Assembly (NCBI GenBank): GCA_027924645.1
Contig: BSBN01000494.1
Location: 940,001-1,004,000 of the forward strand
Direction of reading: 5' to 3'
Length of the DNA: 64,000 nt
DNA from: Cunninghamia lanceolata
Taxonomy: Eukaryota > Streptophyta > Pinopsida > Cupressales > Cupressaceae
Position 1 is the stretch's first letter, and the number at the start of each line of letters is the position of its first letter. Below the pieces are notes generated by a model. The model had not been told where the DNA came from. It searched no databases and saw nothing but the letters and a program-made list of their open reading frames with translations. Position numbers and translations under genes: made by a program. Positions 10,221-22,112 of this stretch are shown in pieces.

Positions 10221-13200
10221 GACGAAGGAATTACAGGAAACCATGAATGCTCCATATCACAAAACCAAAGCTGATACTGCCACCACTCCACTATGCTCAC
10301 ATGCTCCACAGAAGTTTTAACAAAAACAACTTCAAAGCTTCCAGAACACAGCCATGAGAAACATCCTCCAGAAACAAGATAAACCATCAGCTAGAACAAC
10401 AATCAGTAAGCTGACTGTACCCATCCAACTGAACATAAAACCCACATGACTGAAAATAGCACACATAGCCAGTGCTAAAACATCCAATCACTCGTACCTT
10501 AAAGGTATGAACATCAGTAGACTCATGCCACCTGCATATACACCCATCAACTACAAATACAAGCTCCATATGTCAACTAGTCAAAGAAGACCAGACACAT
10601 CAAGAACTCCCACTGCATGGATAATGTAGATCTGAAAAAGATCATGGCATACAAAATCCACCAATAGCATTACATAGAAAGTGTAAATATCATGTAGTAC
10701 CAAGGAAACATCCACCATGATATGCAAATCAATAACCTGCAAGAACAACACCTCACAACCAATCCAAAGTTCTCCAATTTCTCCACATCCAACAAAAGAA
10801 AGAGATAACAGAACAGAACCTTCATGCTGTCACCCAACAACATAAGTGAAAGCACATGACCACAAACTAGTGATCATTAGCTCCAACCAAATCTCAAAAC
10901 AATGTAGTGTGAAACACACCATCAGAGAAACTAACTGAGACCAAGAGGAACACTGCACATCATATACCTGTAGACAATCCTTTTACATACACCTCTGAAT
11001 GCCAACTGTGTCAAGTATGATCTCCTTCAAAACACCCCAAAGAAGAACATCATAACAACATCCAAACAAACATTCAATCTCCAAGATCAACTAACATGGA
11101 TGTAAGCTTCACAAACCAAAGAAGATCAAACTAATTCATTTCCCATTTCAGGAAATCAGCCCATTAACCATCTCCTAACAGTCCTCATCAATGAATGAAA
11201 TCTCTAAACTCAAATGCACAAGGAGATAATCATGCTATTCATCTCTCACAATGAATCCACCAAAACCATCAATGAGCAGTTCAAAATCCATATCTATGAA
11301 AGAAAACATAAAACACCTGAGAGAAACAATGGGCTATACCTCTCAAGTGAAACTTGTCGAGTAGACCAAGAGTGGGGAAAGAGAATGTTCTTCCAAGATA
11401 CCCAAGTCCCAATGACTTTCTCCAAGAACAATCTCCTCTAGATCTTTTCTTGAATTCACATTCAACCAAGGTAAAGACTCCTTGAACTTCCAGCTGTAAA
11501 CTCTGATTTAGCACAACATATACAGTCTCACCTTATTCTCCATGTATCCATGAGTACCTTTGAACAATCACCTCATGTTGAACTCCAACTGCATCACTAC
11601 AACACTATGAAGTAATCAAGCAAAAGATAAATGTACCCAAACATAGAGAAGTAACCAGACCACTGTCAAAACTCCAATCATCTGAATCAAGAACTTATCA
11701 TGACATCATGATCTTACCATCTCCATTAGGAGATTCCATGCTCTAGGTGAACATAACCATGGTCTCTAGATCAATGTATCATACCAAAATTCAAAAGCAG
11801 AAATCATGATATGAAACAAACCAAAATTCTAAACCAACATCACCTGTCAAGCACCACCAACACCTTAGCCAAGAATTTCATGAATCCTCCATGACTCCAA
11901 GATGTTACTCATCCTCAAATAGTGCCCCTGCAAATGCGAAAGAACCCTTCTGCAGCAACAGGATCAAAGAGCTCCTCCTAGTAACATCTGCAACACTAAA
12001 GAAGATCATTCACCACTAAGTGATGAAACACATAGTCAATGCTAAAGCTCCCACTGAACTGTAACAATAGAGCTTTCCAAGCATCCTGACCAAACATCTC
12101 CTAATCTAAAAATCTTCCAGGTCCACACATTAACATGTCCATGTGACTATAAAACCAAGTGACACCAAGATCTCCAAAACAAGGAATTAAACTATCACTA
12201 TCAATAGCTTACACAAACCTGTGTATTCAAGCTATACATGACATCATGATACACTTACTACAAATCTCCATAACCAACTATTCAGATACTCTACAACATC
12301 CATCCTCTCATCCCAAAATAGTCACACCAATGCACAAGTGACCACAGACAAGGCTAGCTAACAAATCTGCATAAGCACTGAAACAACCTTGTGGATAAAG
12401 ACAGTCCACATCCGAGTCATCTCACTGTAGCTTAATAGGTGATCATCCCACAAAACTACATAACTCGTAGATCCAACCAATGTATCATGCAAACTCACTA
12501 TCACACTGGAAACTGCAAAACTGAGATTTCAAGGAATAAACAACAATGTAGACAACAAGACTCAAGCATCAGAAAACTTACTTTTCACTGCTTCGCCCAA
12601 CATGTCCACAACCAGAGCACCATAGTCAAGAAACTAGAAGCATTACCATAGAAATGCTGAGTCTCATATCACATACCAGCACTCCCATGCAGAGAAAGCA
12701 TTTCACCTCCTCACACCATGCACAGAGCATGCATGCAAAACTGCAACTATATCATCCAATAACATCCCAAAAGCCAGGGTCTAGAAATAGCTTAACTGCA
12801 GCTTCACAAAACCACAAGTTTTTCTTTTGACCGTGTAAAACCTGCAAAACCACTGTGTTTGAAACACACCCATGCACATCCATATCCACTTCACATCTGG
12901 AAAACCCAAAAGTTTGTAGCACAAGCTCCATAACAGTTAAACCAAAATAATGTATCATCATGAATATGCATAACCATAGATTTTAAGGAAAAACTATAAA
13001 ACCCCTCAAATCCAATAATCATGAATTTGAGTCATGCAAGTACAAAATATCCATTTAAGGAAACAACAGTTCAAGAGCTTCAGGCCCACTTGTAGACCAA
13101 ACTCTCAAACCACCAACATGCACATGCATCCGAGAGAATCAGGCTATTACAGAAGCTCTCAGATCATCCAATGATCAACTCCAAAGCCTACATGCAATCA

Positions 13201-13663
13201 GGGTAACAGAAAAATTATGCCTTCCAATACCAGGAATAGAACACCCAGCATAAACACAATACTCCATGGCTGAGCAGTAACACAAAATTCTCCATATCAT
13301 TAGAGAGCCTCTCACACAGACACCCAATATGAAAGTTACTGCAGCAACACAGCCTCAAAGCAAACCCCATGCAACAAGATTAAATAATGTCAATTAAGAG
13401 CCTCAGGCCACATCATGACCAGCTCCAGTCTCTTCACCATCCTTCAAGCACTGCTGAAACAGAAACACAAGATCAACTGCCAGACTTTCACTCAAACAAG
13501 GATCAAACAAACAGACATTTCCTTCAGATTTCCTCAAGCCTGTCACACTAAGAAATCATCACAGAAGGAATACCCAGACCTTATACACCAGCAACTCTTA
13601 CATGCAAACACATGCAACACACAAATGTACATATGTGAGCAACAAAGCGTATCCCAGAAGAAG

Positions 13664-13675
13664 GCTCTGATACCA
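13664..13675 (-). promoter_or_regulatory. Primer binding site of the nested element
   Basis: The plus strand reads GCTCTGATACCA, the exact reverse complement of TGGTATCAGAGC. It lies two bases from the 5' LTR and fixes the minus orientation. Confidence 0.9.
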
Positions 13676-13677
13676 CT

Positions 13678-15260
13678 TGTAGGGAAATGAGGGCATCTCA
13701 GAATGTATTTCTAAGAAAAGTGGTGTCTTCGACAAATTTAAATTCTTTCCAAATGCTTCAAAAACACGCACAACTATGCCTTTAAAGCGGAAACAGACAT
13801 AGAACATTTCCTACATTGACCCTTAGAGGAAAGCACAAGCGAACAATATCTAGTTTCAACAGCAGAGACATTAAACATGAAAGACAGAACAAGAACACAG
13901 ATTTACGTGGGGCAAACCCTTACGGGTAAAAAACCCCACACTCCAAAAGCCCAGATCACCATTGTATTATTCAGCAACAGAAAAACAGTTACAATACAAA
14001 ACTGGCAATAAGCCTTTACAGGAGATTTACATCTTGCTCCTTCTGAAGAATAGCTGATAGTATAACCTTCTCAGCCAGAACTTCCTTCATCTGAATTTTG
14101 TTTTCATCTTCTTCGTAGTCCCTTCACATGCTGTTCACATGCTGCATACAACATATAGCATAAGACTTCACAGAAGAAGAAAACCAGAGGTCTCTCTCGA
14201 GAAGAACTCTCTCACACTTCTGACTCGATTACACAATTGCTTTTAGCAATCTAATCAATTCTCATGCAAACGACCATTCATTCCAACTGCCCAGTATCGC
14301 TGACATCCAACTGTCCAAACCGTTCGCATAACTATCTAACCGTTCACATTCTCATAGGAAACTTTAGTCCCACATGCACAAGTTCTAGTTGGACATCTGG
14401 GTTTAAATGCCCGAACACACGTAAGATAATTGTCGGCGCTTTTACCGCCGACGACTCCAGACTAAGTCTCATCGGAGTAACCAACATCATCGGTGAACAC
14501 TTCAACACTCACTCCGACAGTTCCTTGTCTTACCGACGCCAACACAACGCCAACTCTTCATCAGAGTGACTTCTGCCATCGGAGTGACAATTCAAGGCTG
14601 AGCCGATAGAAGTTCTCACACCGATGCCAAACACCAACTTCCATCGGGGTGACCAATGCCCATCGGAGAAACTTCCAAACGTCAACCCGACAACGATTGT
14701 CATGCCGATGACCGTTCCATCGGAGAGACACCATCAATCGTCAAGACAAAACCAAACTTTGCCGAAGACCAATGTCTCACTGATGCCAAAGCCAATGTCG
14801 TCCATCAGAGAGAGAACTCAAGGCTTGGCCGACAGTGATTCTCACGCCGACGCCAACCCTTCATCGGTATAACATGAAGTAACGGGGAGACTTCTTCCAG
14901 CTACGCCGATAACACTACTCACTCCGATGATCTTTCATCGGAGTGACTCACGCCGACAAGATCGCTAACCCTTCATCCATCGTCGGTGTGACCCAACACT
15001 ATCGGAGCTCCTACCACCAGCTTTACCGACGGTCAACCTCATGCCGATGTCCCACTACCATCGGTAAGACCTTGGAGATCGGCATAAGACACTGAACTCC
15101 TGCCGATAGTAAACCTCATGCCGATAGCTAGCCCTCCATCGGTGTAACCTAGCAGATCGGCCAAAGACCTCTTACTCCCACCGATACAAGGAGTCAAGCC
15201 GATAACAAAGGAAAACCAAGGAACCAATGAACCTGTAATTTGAGTCACTAGTACTCAACA
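13678..15260 (-). repeat. 5' LTR of the nested element
   Basis: 1583 bp. The extra 33 bp at about 13998-14030 is bounded by TAC on both sides. For a minus-strand element this is the upstream LTR, so it would hold the active promoter. Confidence 0.92.
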
Positions 15261-15265
15261 GGGGA

Positions 15266-15615
15266 AGAGATTGGTTTCTTGGTTGAGCAAGAAATAAGAG
15301 GCAATATCTCTGTCCACTGCAGAAGTAGAATATATTGTAGCAGTAGGTAGTTGCACTCAAGTTTTATGGATGAAGCAAATGCTAAGAGACATAAGAGTGG
15401 AGTATGAGGAGCCTATCACAATCTTCTGTGATAATTCAAGTGCAATAAATATATCTAAGAATCTAGTGTTGCATTCAAAGACTAAGCATATATCTATCAA
15501 ATTTCACTTTTTGAGAGAGCAAGTGAACAAGAATAAAGTCAGATTGGAGTTTGTGCCATCCAAGGATCAGATTGTAGACATCTTCACTAAACCTCTACCT
15601 AAGGACTCTTTTTAG
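15266..15615 (+). pseudogene. Copia RNase H (part 2) after the nested insertion
   Basis: Picks up in frame immediately after the second GGGGA copy and continues through the RNase H body. Visible motifs are a TAEVEY stretch, FCDNSSAI with the catalytic Asp, the KTKHISIKFHFLREQV block and the terminal DIFTKPLPKD. It ends in TAG after DSF. The join with 8655 shows that the nested element landed inside this domain. Confidence 0.88.
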
Positions 15616-15995
15616 TATCTCAGGGAGAAGTTAGGGGTTACTGCCCCTCTGGTGATGAACTAAGGTGCACTAGAGTGCATTAGTTTGATAGATATCATAG
15701 TCATATCTTGTGGACTAGATTGATGATAGGGAGCTGCCACTCAAGGGGAGCAGCTGGTATGATTCTGAAGGGTTGGAGTTGCAAGTATGAGCCCTTTGCC
15801 ATTGATGTCAAAGGGGGAGAGAAGACATGTGAAAAACAAGTGGTTGATGATCAAAGGGGGAGTAGTAAAGGAAGAGAAGACATGTGAATGGTTGTTACAA
15901 ATAGGGGGAGTTGTGACAATAAGGAGAAGTTTTTGTCTTGATGGTTAAAATAGCTTTTCACATCATATGTTGCCATGAATGACAAAGGGGGAGAT
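15616..15995 (+). other. Copia 3' untranslated segment and polypurine tract
   Basis: Non-coding. It holds several AAAGGGGGAG-type purine runs (near 15810, 15853, 15902 and 15984). The last, AAAGGGGGAGAT at 15984-15995, touches the 3' LTR and is the primer site for plus-strand DNA. Confidence 0.8.
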
Positions 15996-17242
15996 TGTTG
16001 CAAGTATGGGCCTAACCGGTGTTGTCATTGATGTCAACATACTCCTATTGTGTTGATGAAAAGGATTGGATGAACTGATTACTGAGGATATTAAGAAAAT
16101 TAGTCCTAATCAGGAATAGAGAAGAACAGTGAAGACAGTAAGGTAAAAGTCCAAGATAAGATGAGGATCAGAGGATGTGGTTTAAAGGGTTTGTAGATAT
16201 GTGTCTTAAAGTGATCCAGTAAAGATTTTAGAGGTCTGCATGAAGATCTAAAGAAGTTGTGGCCGTTCAAGTAAAACTAGTTTTGGCAGGTGTTCAAAGG
16301 TGACAGAGTGACATAGATAGGTCCGGTGAGATCTGAAAATGCATTATCCTATTCTGCAAATTTGAGGGCATGTTGAGGAAGTCTTTGTGAAGTATCAACT
16401 TGATTGGATCATGGTTTGAAGGTCCACAAGCATCTATTCCTTTGTGATAGTAGTGACAGATGGTGTTCTAGAGGTTCCAGATGGAGGGAGAAGGATTTCA
16501 GTAAGCAGATGAAGTGTGGATGTTCTTGGTGATTCAGGCAATCTTGTGGAGGTCTTTGGATCGTGTCTAGTTTGTGTTGGTGGTCCACATTGGAGTTGGA
16601 GCTCACAATTGAAGAATATCTTCTGGATGATGGTGTTCTTCCTGAAGACTAGCTGACCGGATGTATTACACATCTTATGGATGTTCTTGTAGATGTTTCC
16701 CGACTTAAATGATTATTCCTAAGTCGATGCCTTGTATAAATAAGGAGTTGTGAAGTCATTTCAAAGTGTGTCTTGTGGAGATGTGAGTGCGATAGCGAGG
16801 AAGAGAGCAAAAGACAAAGCAGAAGTTTTGGGCTTAAATGGAACTGATTCAAGCATGGTGAAGATGCTATTCTCCAGTTCAAGTTTGTGATACTTATTCT
16901 GTAGACAGTGAGTCTATTATAGGCAGTGAGCCTCTTGTGAGCAGTGTGCTTAGGCAGTGAGCCCTAATTGGCATGTGCCATTTTGTTCTTTCTATTCTTC
17001 TAACGTAGAATACAATCTTGGGTTAATCACCCCGTGGTTTTTCCCTTAACTGGGTTTTCCATGTCAAAATCTTGGTGTCTTATGTGTTGATGTGTTTCTA
17101 CTCTTGATTCAATGCATTATGTTTTCATGATTGATTTATTGATATGGTGCTAAGTCACAAAAAGATTTAAGTGTGTAATTGGAAAGAAAGTTATTGACAA
17201 CTTATTCACCCCCCCTCTCAGTTGTTTGTCTTGAATCTAACA
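15996..17242 (+). repeat. 3' LTR of the copia element
   Basis: 1247 bp, partner of 3603-4847. It follows the polypurine tract directly and is followed by the target-site copy CTTAT. Confidence 0.92.
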
Positions 17243-17247
17243 CTTAT
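17243..17247. other. Target-site duplication CTTAT (right)
   Basis: Matches 3598-3602 and is followed by ATACCCTAAACCC, the resumed telomere-like sequence. Confidence 0.85.
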
Positions 17248-17249
17248 AT

Positions 17250-17400
17250 ACCCTAAACCCAAAACACATACATACATACATACAAACATGCATACATATA
17301 TGTACATACATACAAGCATGCATACATGTACATGCATACATACAAGTATAAATATATACATCCATGAAACATACTTATGAAACTTGAAAATAACTCATTC
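17250..17400. repeat. CATA/CATG tetranucleotide microsatellite
   Basis: Imperfect (CATA)n with CATG and TGTA variants, just right of the telomere-like remnant. Minus-strand open frames here are repeat-derived. Confidence 0.85.
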
Positions 17401-17407
17401 AAAGGAA

Positions 17408-17532
17408 GACATAACGCCAGCGTGTTATAACGTGCTTGCGTTATGTCGAACTGGGAAAACACTGACAAACATGCAAAAAAGTGAAAAAACACAATATAAT
17501 ATGAGCACATTATAATGCGCTCGCGTTATATT
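17408..17532. repeat. Two related palindromic units
   Basis: Unit 1 (17408-17447) has perfect 10-bp arms GACATAACGC/GCGTTATGTC around GTTATAAC. Unit 2 (17493-17532) has AATATAA/TTATATT arms and similar inner text (GAGCACATTATAATGCGCTC). They lie 85 bp apart, and unit 2 looks like a CpG-decayed version of unit 1. Confidence 0.7.
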
Positions 17533-18408
17533 ATTCTTTGGGAATCCCAAGACTTAGGCTTGGGATTTGCTTTGGATTTTCAACCCAAAGACGTGGAGTG
17601 CCTTTTCAACATCCATATATGTGTTTTTGTAAATTCTACAAGATTTCACATAATTTTGTTCGTGCTAACCCTTAGATTTGTACATGTTTCAAGGTCGAAT
17701 AAATTAAACACCTGGGTAATGTTAGGATTTATCTTAGCTATTTAATGATGTAATTTTTTTCACATTTTGACAATGTTAACCCTTTCATCTTTAATTTCTT
17801 TTGTTTGTGTTCGTTTTTGGGCAAAAGACACTGTTTGGTCTTTTTTTCATTGTAAATTAACTAGTCATTAAAATTTCAAAAAAATTACATATTTAGAAAC
17901 TAGACTCCATTCTACACATATTAAAAAAAAATGATTTTCAATTAGTTTTCAAAATTTATAGGGATAGCACAACCAAAATTCTATTTTCTAGGATGTGTCC
18001 ACTTTGGAAATTAGTAAAAAATCAAATATTCATAAAAAAATTATCAGAAAAATTAGCATAAACTACATGTTGTTAGCTAATTTCTCACTAAAGCAATTTT
18101 AAAAATACCAAAAAAGGATAACCTTTTGCAGGAGCCACAAAACATGCTATGTTATGTTTTTTTGACAGAAACAACACCAATTTCTGTGGCTCCCTCTTTT
18201 GAACCCCTTAATCTATACCATTTTAAAAAATAATTTGTTGTTTAGAAAGTAGACTTGGAGCACTACAAACATTGTTTTGGTTGCATATCCAAATTTTGAG
18301 TGTAACTATGCTCAATTTCTCATCCAAGGCCAGCATTTCCTGATTTTAGAAAAAAAGTGGGCGCTTAAGACCCCTTTTTGGCCCCCCATCTTCTTGCACT
18401 TAACCCTT
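17533..18408. other. AT-rich non-coding stretch
   Basis: No gene, RNA or convincing repeat seen. It occupies the place where the body of the 3' LTR of chromovirus 1 should lie, but shows no visible similarity to that element's 5' LTR. Confidence 0.5.
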
Positions 18409-18494
18409 CCTAAACATCCCCATTAGCCTATGGAAGTCGAGTAATAGACTAATCCTGATCCTCTGATGTGGTGAGCTAAATAGGGGACATTACA
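18409..18494 (-). repeat. 3' LTR stub of chromovirus 1
   Basis: Starts TGTAATGTCCCC on the minus strand and matches 24918-25003 with few differences. Homology stops at about 18409. Confidence 0.75.
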
Positions 18495-18680
18495 GTCTGC
18501 CCTCCTCAAGATTGCTTTTCCTCAAGCAACCTCAACTCAGGGTGCTGCAATATCTGCTCACTCTCTCAGGTAGCATCCTCCACTGGTAAATTCTTCCACT
18601 TAACCAAGTACTCCCTGATCACCCATTTTATCAAGTGTTTCTCTTAGGTGTCAATGATAGCCTCAAATACTAGGATCAAC
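18495..18680 (-). pseudogene. Chromodomain and polypurine tract of chromovirus 1
   Basis: Reading leftwards, an REYLVKWKNLPVEDAT block is followed by a stop where Trp is expected, then ESEQILQHPELR: the core of a chromodomain, which directs integration to particular chromatin. The tract GAGGAGGGCAGAC follows and abuts the LTR at 18494. Confidence 0.75.
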
Positions 18681-19960
18681 TTACCCTCCTCATCTAATGG
18701 TGGAAGCTCTGTAGAAGGAACTATATTGTGGCCAAGAGCTTTCTTCAGCCTAAAAACATGGAACACATTATGCACCTTGCTATTTGATGGAAGCTCAAGC
18801 TCATAAGCCATCTCACCCACTCGTTTGATAATCCTGAAAGGACCATAAAATCTGGGTTTCAACTTCTCTTCTCCACTCTTCTTGAGAGTGGACTGCCTAT
18901 AGAATTGGAGCCTCAAATACACCGTATCTCCAACCTCAAAACTCCTCTCCACTTGGTGTTGATTAGCATACAACTTTTGTTGATTCTATGCCTACTGTAT
19001 ATTCTCCTTAAGATTCCTGAGAATGTCGTAGCTATCTTGCAAAAGATCCTTAGCCTTAGGCACTCAACTGTCACCAAGTAAGAGATCTGTAAAGCATGGG
19101 GCATCATAACCGTATAGTGCCCTGGAAGGAGTCATCTAGATAGACATGTGATGTGTAGTATTATAGTAGTACTCCCCTAGGTGCAACCATTTGATCCAGG
19201 CCTTTTGCTGCCCTGAAACATAGTTACACAGGTACCCTTCTAACAATTTGTTCACCACCTTTGTTTGTCCATCTTTTTGTGGGTGGTAGTTGGTGCTAGG
19301 AGTTAACTCTGTACCACACAATCTGAACAAATCCTACCAAAATAAAGTTGAGAACTTTTTGTCCCTATTGCTGACAATGCTCTTGGGTACCCCATGCAAC
19401 CTGACTATCTCCCAGAAAAACAAATCAGCCACCTGAGCAGCTGTAAAGGTTGCTAAAAATGCAAAGAAGTGTGCAAATTTGGTGAGTCGATCGACCACCA
19501 CATAAATATAGTCCTTTCCCTACACCTTAGGCAACCCTTTAATAAATTCCATGGAGATACATTCCCACTTCTGATTGAGAATAGGTAATGGTTGTAGTAA
19601 ACCTATAGGAAAGTATGCTCAAGCTTGTTTTGTTGGCAAATGGGACACTCACGAACATACTTTTGCACCTCATCCTTCAGTCCTTTCCATGTAAACCTTT
19701 CCCAAATTTATTTGTATGTCTTAAAGAATCTAGGATGGCCAGCCATTGGTGTGTCATGGAAAGTTTTGATTACCTTATGCTTAAACTGCGAGTTGGGCAC
19801 CAAAAACATCCTATCTTTGTACATGATCAAATCACTCACCACACAACATCTCTCATCTTTGATTGTGCCCTCAATGACTCCAGCTGCCCAAGAGTCCTTA
19901 ACATACTCTACTATAATCACCTCCCTCCAATCAGCAGATATCTCTGCAACTAAACACAAG
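18644..19960 (-). pseudogene. Integrase of chromovirus 1, broken
   Basis: The zinc-binding part near 19708-19959 shows FHDTPMAGHPRFFKTYK followed by a CPICQQNK-type Cys pair around 19640. The catalytic core is fragmented; NYHPQKDGQTKVVNKLLEGYL at 19136-19330 covers the last acidic region, with Glu replaced by Lys. The C-terminal domain (18644-18973) has FEVGDTVYLRLQFYRQSTL and KLKPRFYGPFRIIKRVG, typical of gypsy integrases. Several stops are present. Confidence 0.85.
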
Positions 19961-19965
19961 TGAGG

Positions 19966-21285
19966 TCATTGTGACAAGGCATCTATAATTATATTCCTTT
20001 TACCTTTGACATACTCAATGTCAAAATCATATGCTTGTAACCTGCTGACCCACTTTTGTTGTCTGTTATTCAGGTCCTTTTGGTTCATGAAATATTTAAT
20101 GTTGTTATGATCAGTTCTGATTATGAACTTACCCCCAACCAAATATGGCCTAAATTTGGCCAATGCATGCATAATGGCCAACATCTCTCGGTCATAAACC
20201 GAGTAACTCCTCTTCACACCCCGAATCTTCCTACTCTCAAAAGATATCAAGTGCTTCTCCTACATGAGAACTGCTCCTATCCCCTATCTAGAAGAATCAC
20301 ACTATAACTCAAATGGTTTAGTGAAATATGGGATAACAAGCATTGGGCATGTAGTCATCAAGTGCTTGAAGTCATCAAAGTACTTCTGAGTCCTGTCATT
20401 CCATTCAAAGGCTCCCTTCTTTATTAGATCTATTAATGGTGCAGCCATCTGAGAGAACCCTTTCATGAACTGTCTATAGAATCCACAAAGTCCAAAAAAC
20501 ACCTTAAGTTGTGTGAGGTTTGTGGGTGGAGGCCAATCAACAATCGCTTTTATCTTCTCTGGATCCATTCTAACCCCATCAACACTGATAATGTGGCCAA
20601 GGTAGAGTAATTATGTCATACCAAACTCACATTTTGACTCCTTGGCATAAAGTGAGTTACTCTCCAAAATGCTCAACACCTCTTCAAGGTATCTCATGTG
20701 GTCCTCCCAAGTCTTGCTGAAAATCAATATGTCATCAAAGAAGATCAGAACAAACTTCTTGAGTTGCTGTCTAAAAATCTGGCTCATACAACTCTGGAAA
20801 GTCGCAGGTGCATTGTTCAAACCAAAGGGCATCACTAGAAACTTGAAGTGACCATAATGACATTTAAAAGCCATTTTTTCTATGTCCTCGGCCCTCATGT
20901 GGATTTGATGATACCCAGACCTTAAGTCAATTTTAGAGAAGTAACAGGCACCATGTAACTCATCTATCCTTAGAATTGGGTACCTATTTTTGGTGGTCTT
21001 CTTATTTAAGGCCCTGTAATCTATACACATCCTAATGGTCCCATCCTTCTTTTTGACAAGTATAATTGCAAAAGCAAATGGGCTCTTACTGGGCTAAATG
21101 TGTCCCATCTCCAGAAGCTCTTTGCTGGTTTTCTCAATTTCATCCTTAAGCCTCTTCGGATGATGGTAAGGAGTGATCATGATGGGCTTGGTCCCATCCT
21201 CTAACTCGATCACATCCTCTATGCCTCTATTAGGAGGCACTCCTGGTGGTATATCCCCAAACACCTTACTATGTTTGGATAGCAA
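19966..21285 (-). pseudogene. Reverse transcriptase and RNase H of chromovirus 1, broken
   Basis: RT starts in a region with PPNRGIEDVIELEDGTKPI and a conserved HHPKRL motif (21094-21285). A stop at about 21094 precedes CIDYRALNKKT, DLRSGYHQI, MPFGLNNAPATFQ and the catalytic IFFDDILIFS (20611-21030). The connection and RNase H follow, with FFGLCGFYRQFMKGFS, EWNDRTQKYFDDFK, a YDREMLAIMHAL block and RTDHNNIKYF. Stops occur near 20302 and 20250. Confidence 0.9.
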
Positions 21286-21499
21286 CTTCTAAATATCAGG
21301 GTGATAGCAATCCTTCTATTGTGGTGGAGACTCTGACATAATTACGCACTCTGCTATCCACTCAACCTGGTCATGTCTCAATAGTCTTTCCATTCTCTTC
21401 AGTGATACTACTCGAGGTCCACCATCTGAAACACCCCTAAGGCAAATTTTCCTCCCATTAAATTCAAACCTCATCTCTATCTTCTTAACATTCATGGTG

Positions 21500-21990
21500 A
21501 ATTCCTCTAACTAGCTCATCCAATGCATGCCAAGTACCACATCCATATCCCCAATGCCAACCACATAGAAGTCATCAACAACTCATAATCACCCATGATG
21601 ATATTCAATCCTATTATCTTCCGATCTTACACTACATTTTGAATCTGTCGGCTACCATCATCTTAAAGCCTTTGAATTCCTTTGTCTTCCACCGCTTGTG
21701 GGCTACTAACCCCTCATCAATAAAATTGTGAGTCGTCCATGTATCAATGAGGGTAATGACGGGCTGCCCACCGAGTACACCACGTACCCTGAAAAAACCA
21801 ACCTTCTGGAAACTAGATCCACTGCCAGCACTGTGCTATGAAGCCCTCTCATCTCCACTATCTCCATGATTAGAAAGATGATCTAAATCTAAATTGGATG
21901 CATCTGACTAGGTCTTCTTAGCTGAATAGTATTCAATCAATTTGGCCTTAGCCTTGTTTGGACACTTATGCGAGGGGATCCCATGGTTCT
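21500..21990 (-). pseudogene. Aspartic protease and zinc knuckle of chromovirus 1, broken
   Basis: Around 21725-21765 the minus strand reads ITLIDTWTTHNFIDEG: the retropepsin DTG/A triad has become DTW. Around 21955-21995 a knuckle of type C-x2-C-KEPW-x2-SHKC is visible, with a one-base frameshift just before SHKC. Both changes would inactivate the product. Confidence 0.7.
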
Positions 21991-22112
21991 TTGCAGTGAA
22001 AGTAAAGTTTGTTTCTCCTATACTCATTGAGTTGATCCTCAGTCAACCTATTTGACATGTTCTTATGTTCAACATCTCTATGAAATGGTCTCTTCTCTTT
22101 CTCCTTGTCCCT

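Larger units (their letters stand above)
10210..13677 (-). other. Non-coding interior of the nested element
   Basis: 3468 bp without a recognisable protein. On the plus strand it is strikingly rich in A and C and poor in G, so the element RNA would be rich in U and G. I see no retroviral motif and no clear internal repeat. Confidence 0.75.
8661..15260 (-). mobile_element. Nested non-coding LTR retrotransposon (LARD-like)
   Basis: 6.6-kb element in minus orientation inside the copia RNase H. It has two LTRs of about 1.55 kb (TGTAGGG to CTCAACA on the plus strand), a Met-tRNA-type primer site, a polypurine tract and a perfect 5-bp duplication GGGGA. The 3.5-kb interior has no open frame above about 90 codons on either strand and no gag or pol motif. 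It fits the large retrotransposon derivative class, which relies on proteins supplied by a relative. Its LTRs differ far less than those of the host copia element, as expected for the younger insertion. Confidence 0.9.
3603..17242 (+). mobile_element. Ty1/copia LTR retrotransposon, carrying a nested LTR element
   Basis: Complete element bounded by 1.25-kb LTRs starting TGTTGCAAG and ending TCTAACA, with a perfect 5-bp duplication CTTAT outside them. Domain order is gag, protease, integrase, reverse transcriptase, RNase H, which is the copia order. All reading frames carry stops, so it is not autonomous now. Leaving out the nested element and its extra GGGGA, the element is about 7.0 kb. Insertion was into the decaying right edge of the telomere-like array. 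Confidence 0.93.

Noticed and set aside
13664..13675. tRNA gene signals at the TGGTATCAGAGC sites
   Set aside because: These are short primer-binding complements beside LTRs, with no cloverleaf around them.
17250..17400. Minus-strand Tyr/Met/Cys-rich frame at 17253-17510
   Set aside because: Translation of the CATA microsatellite.
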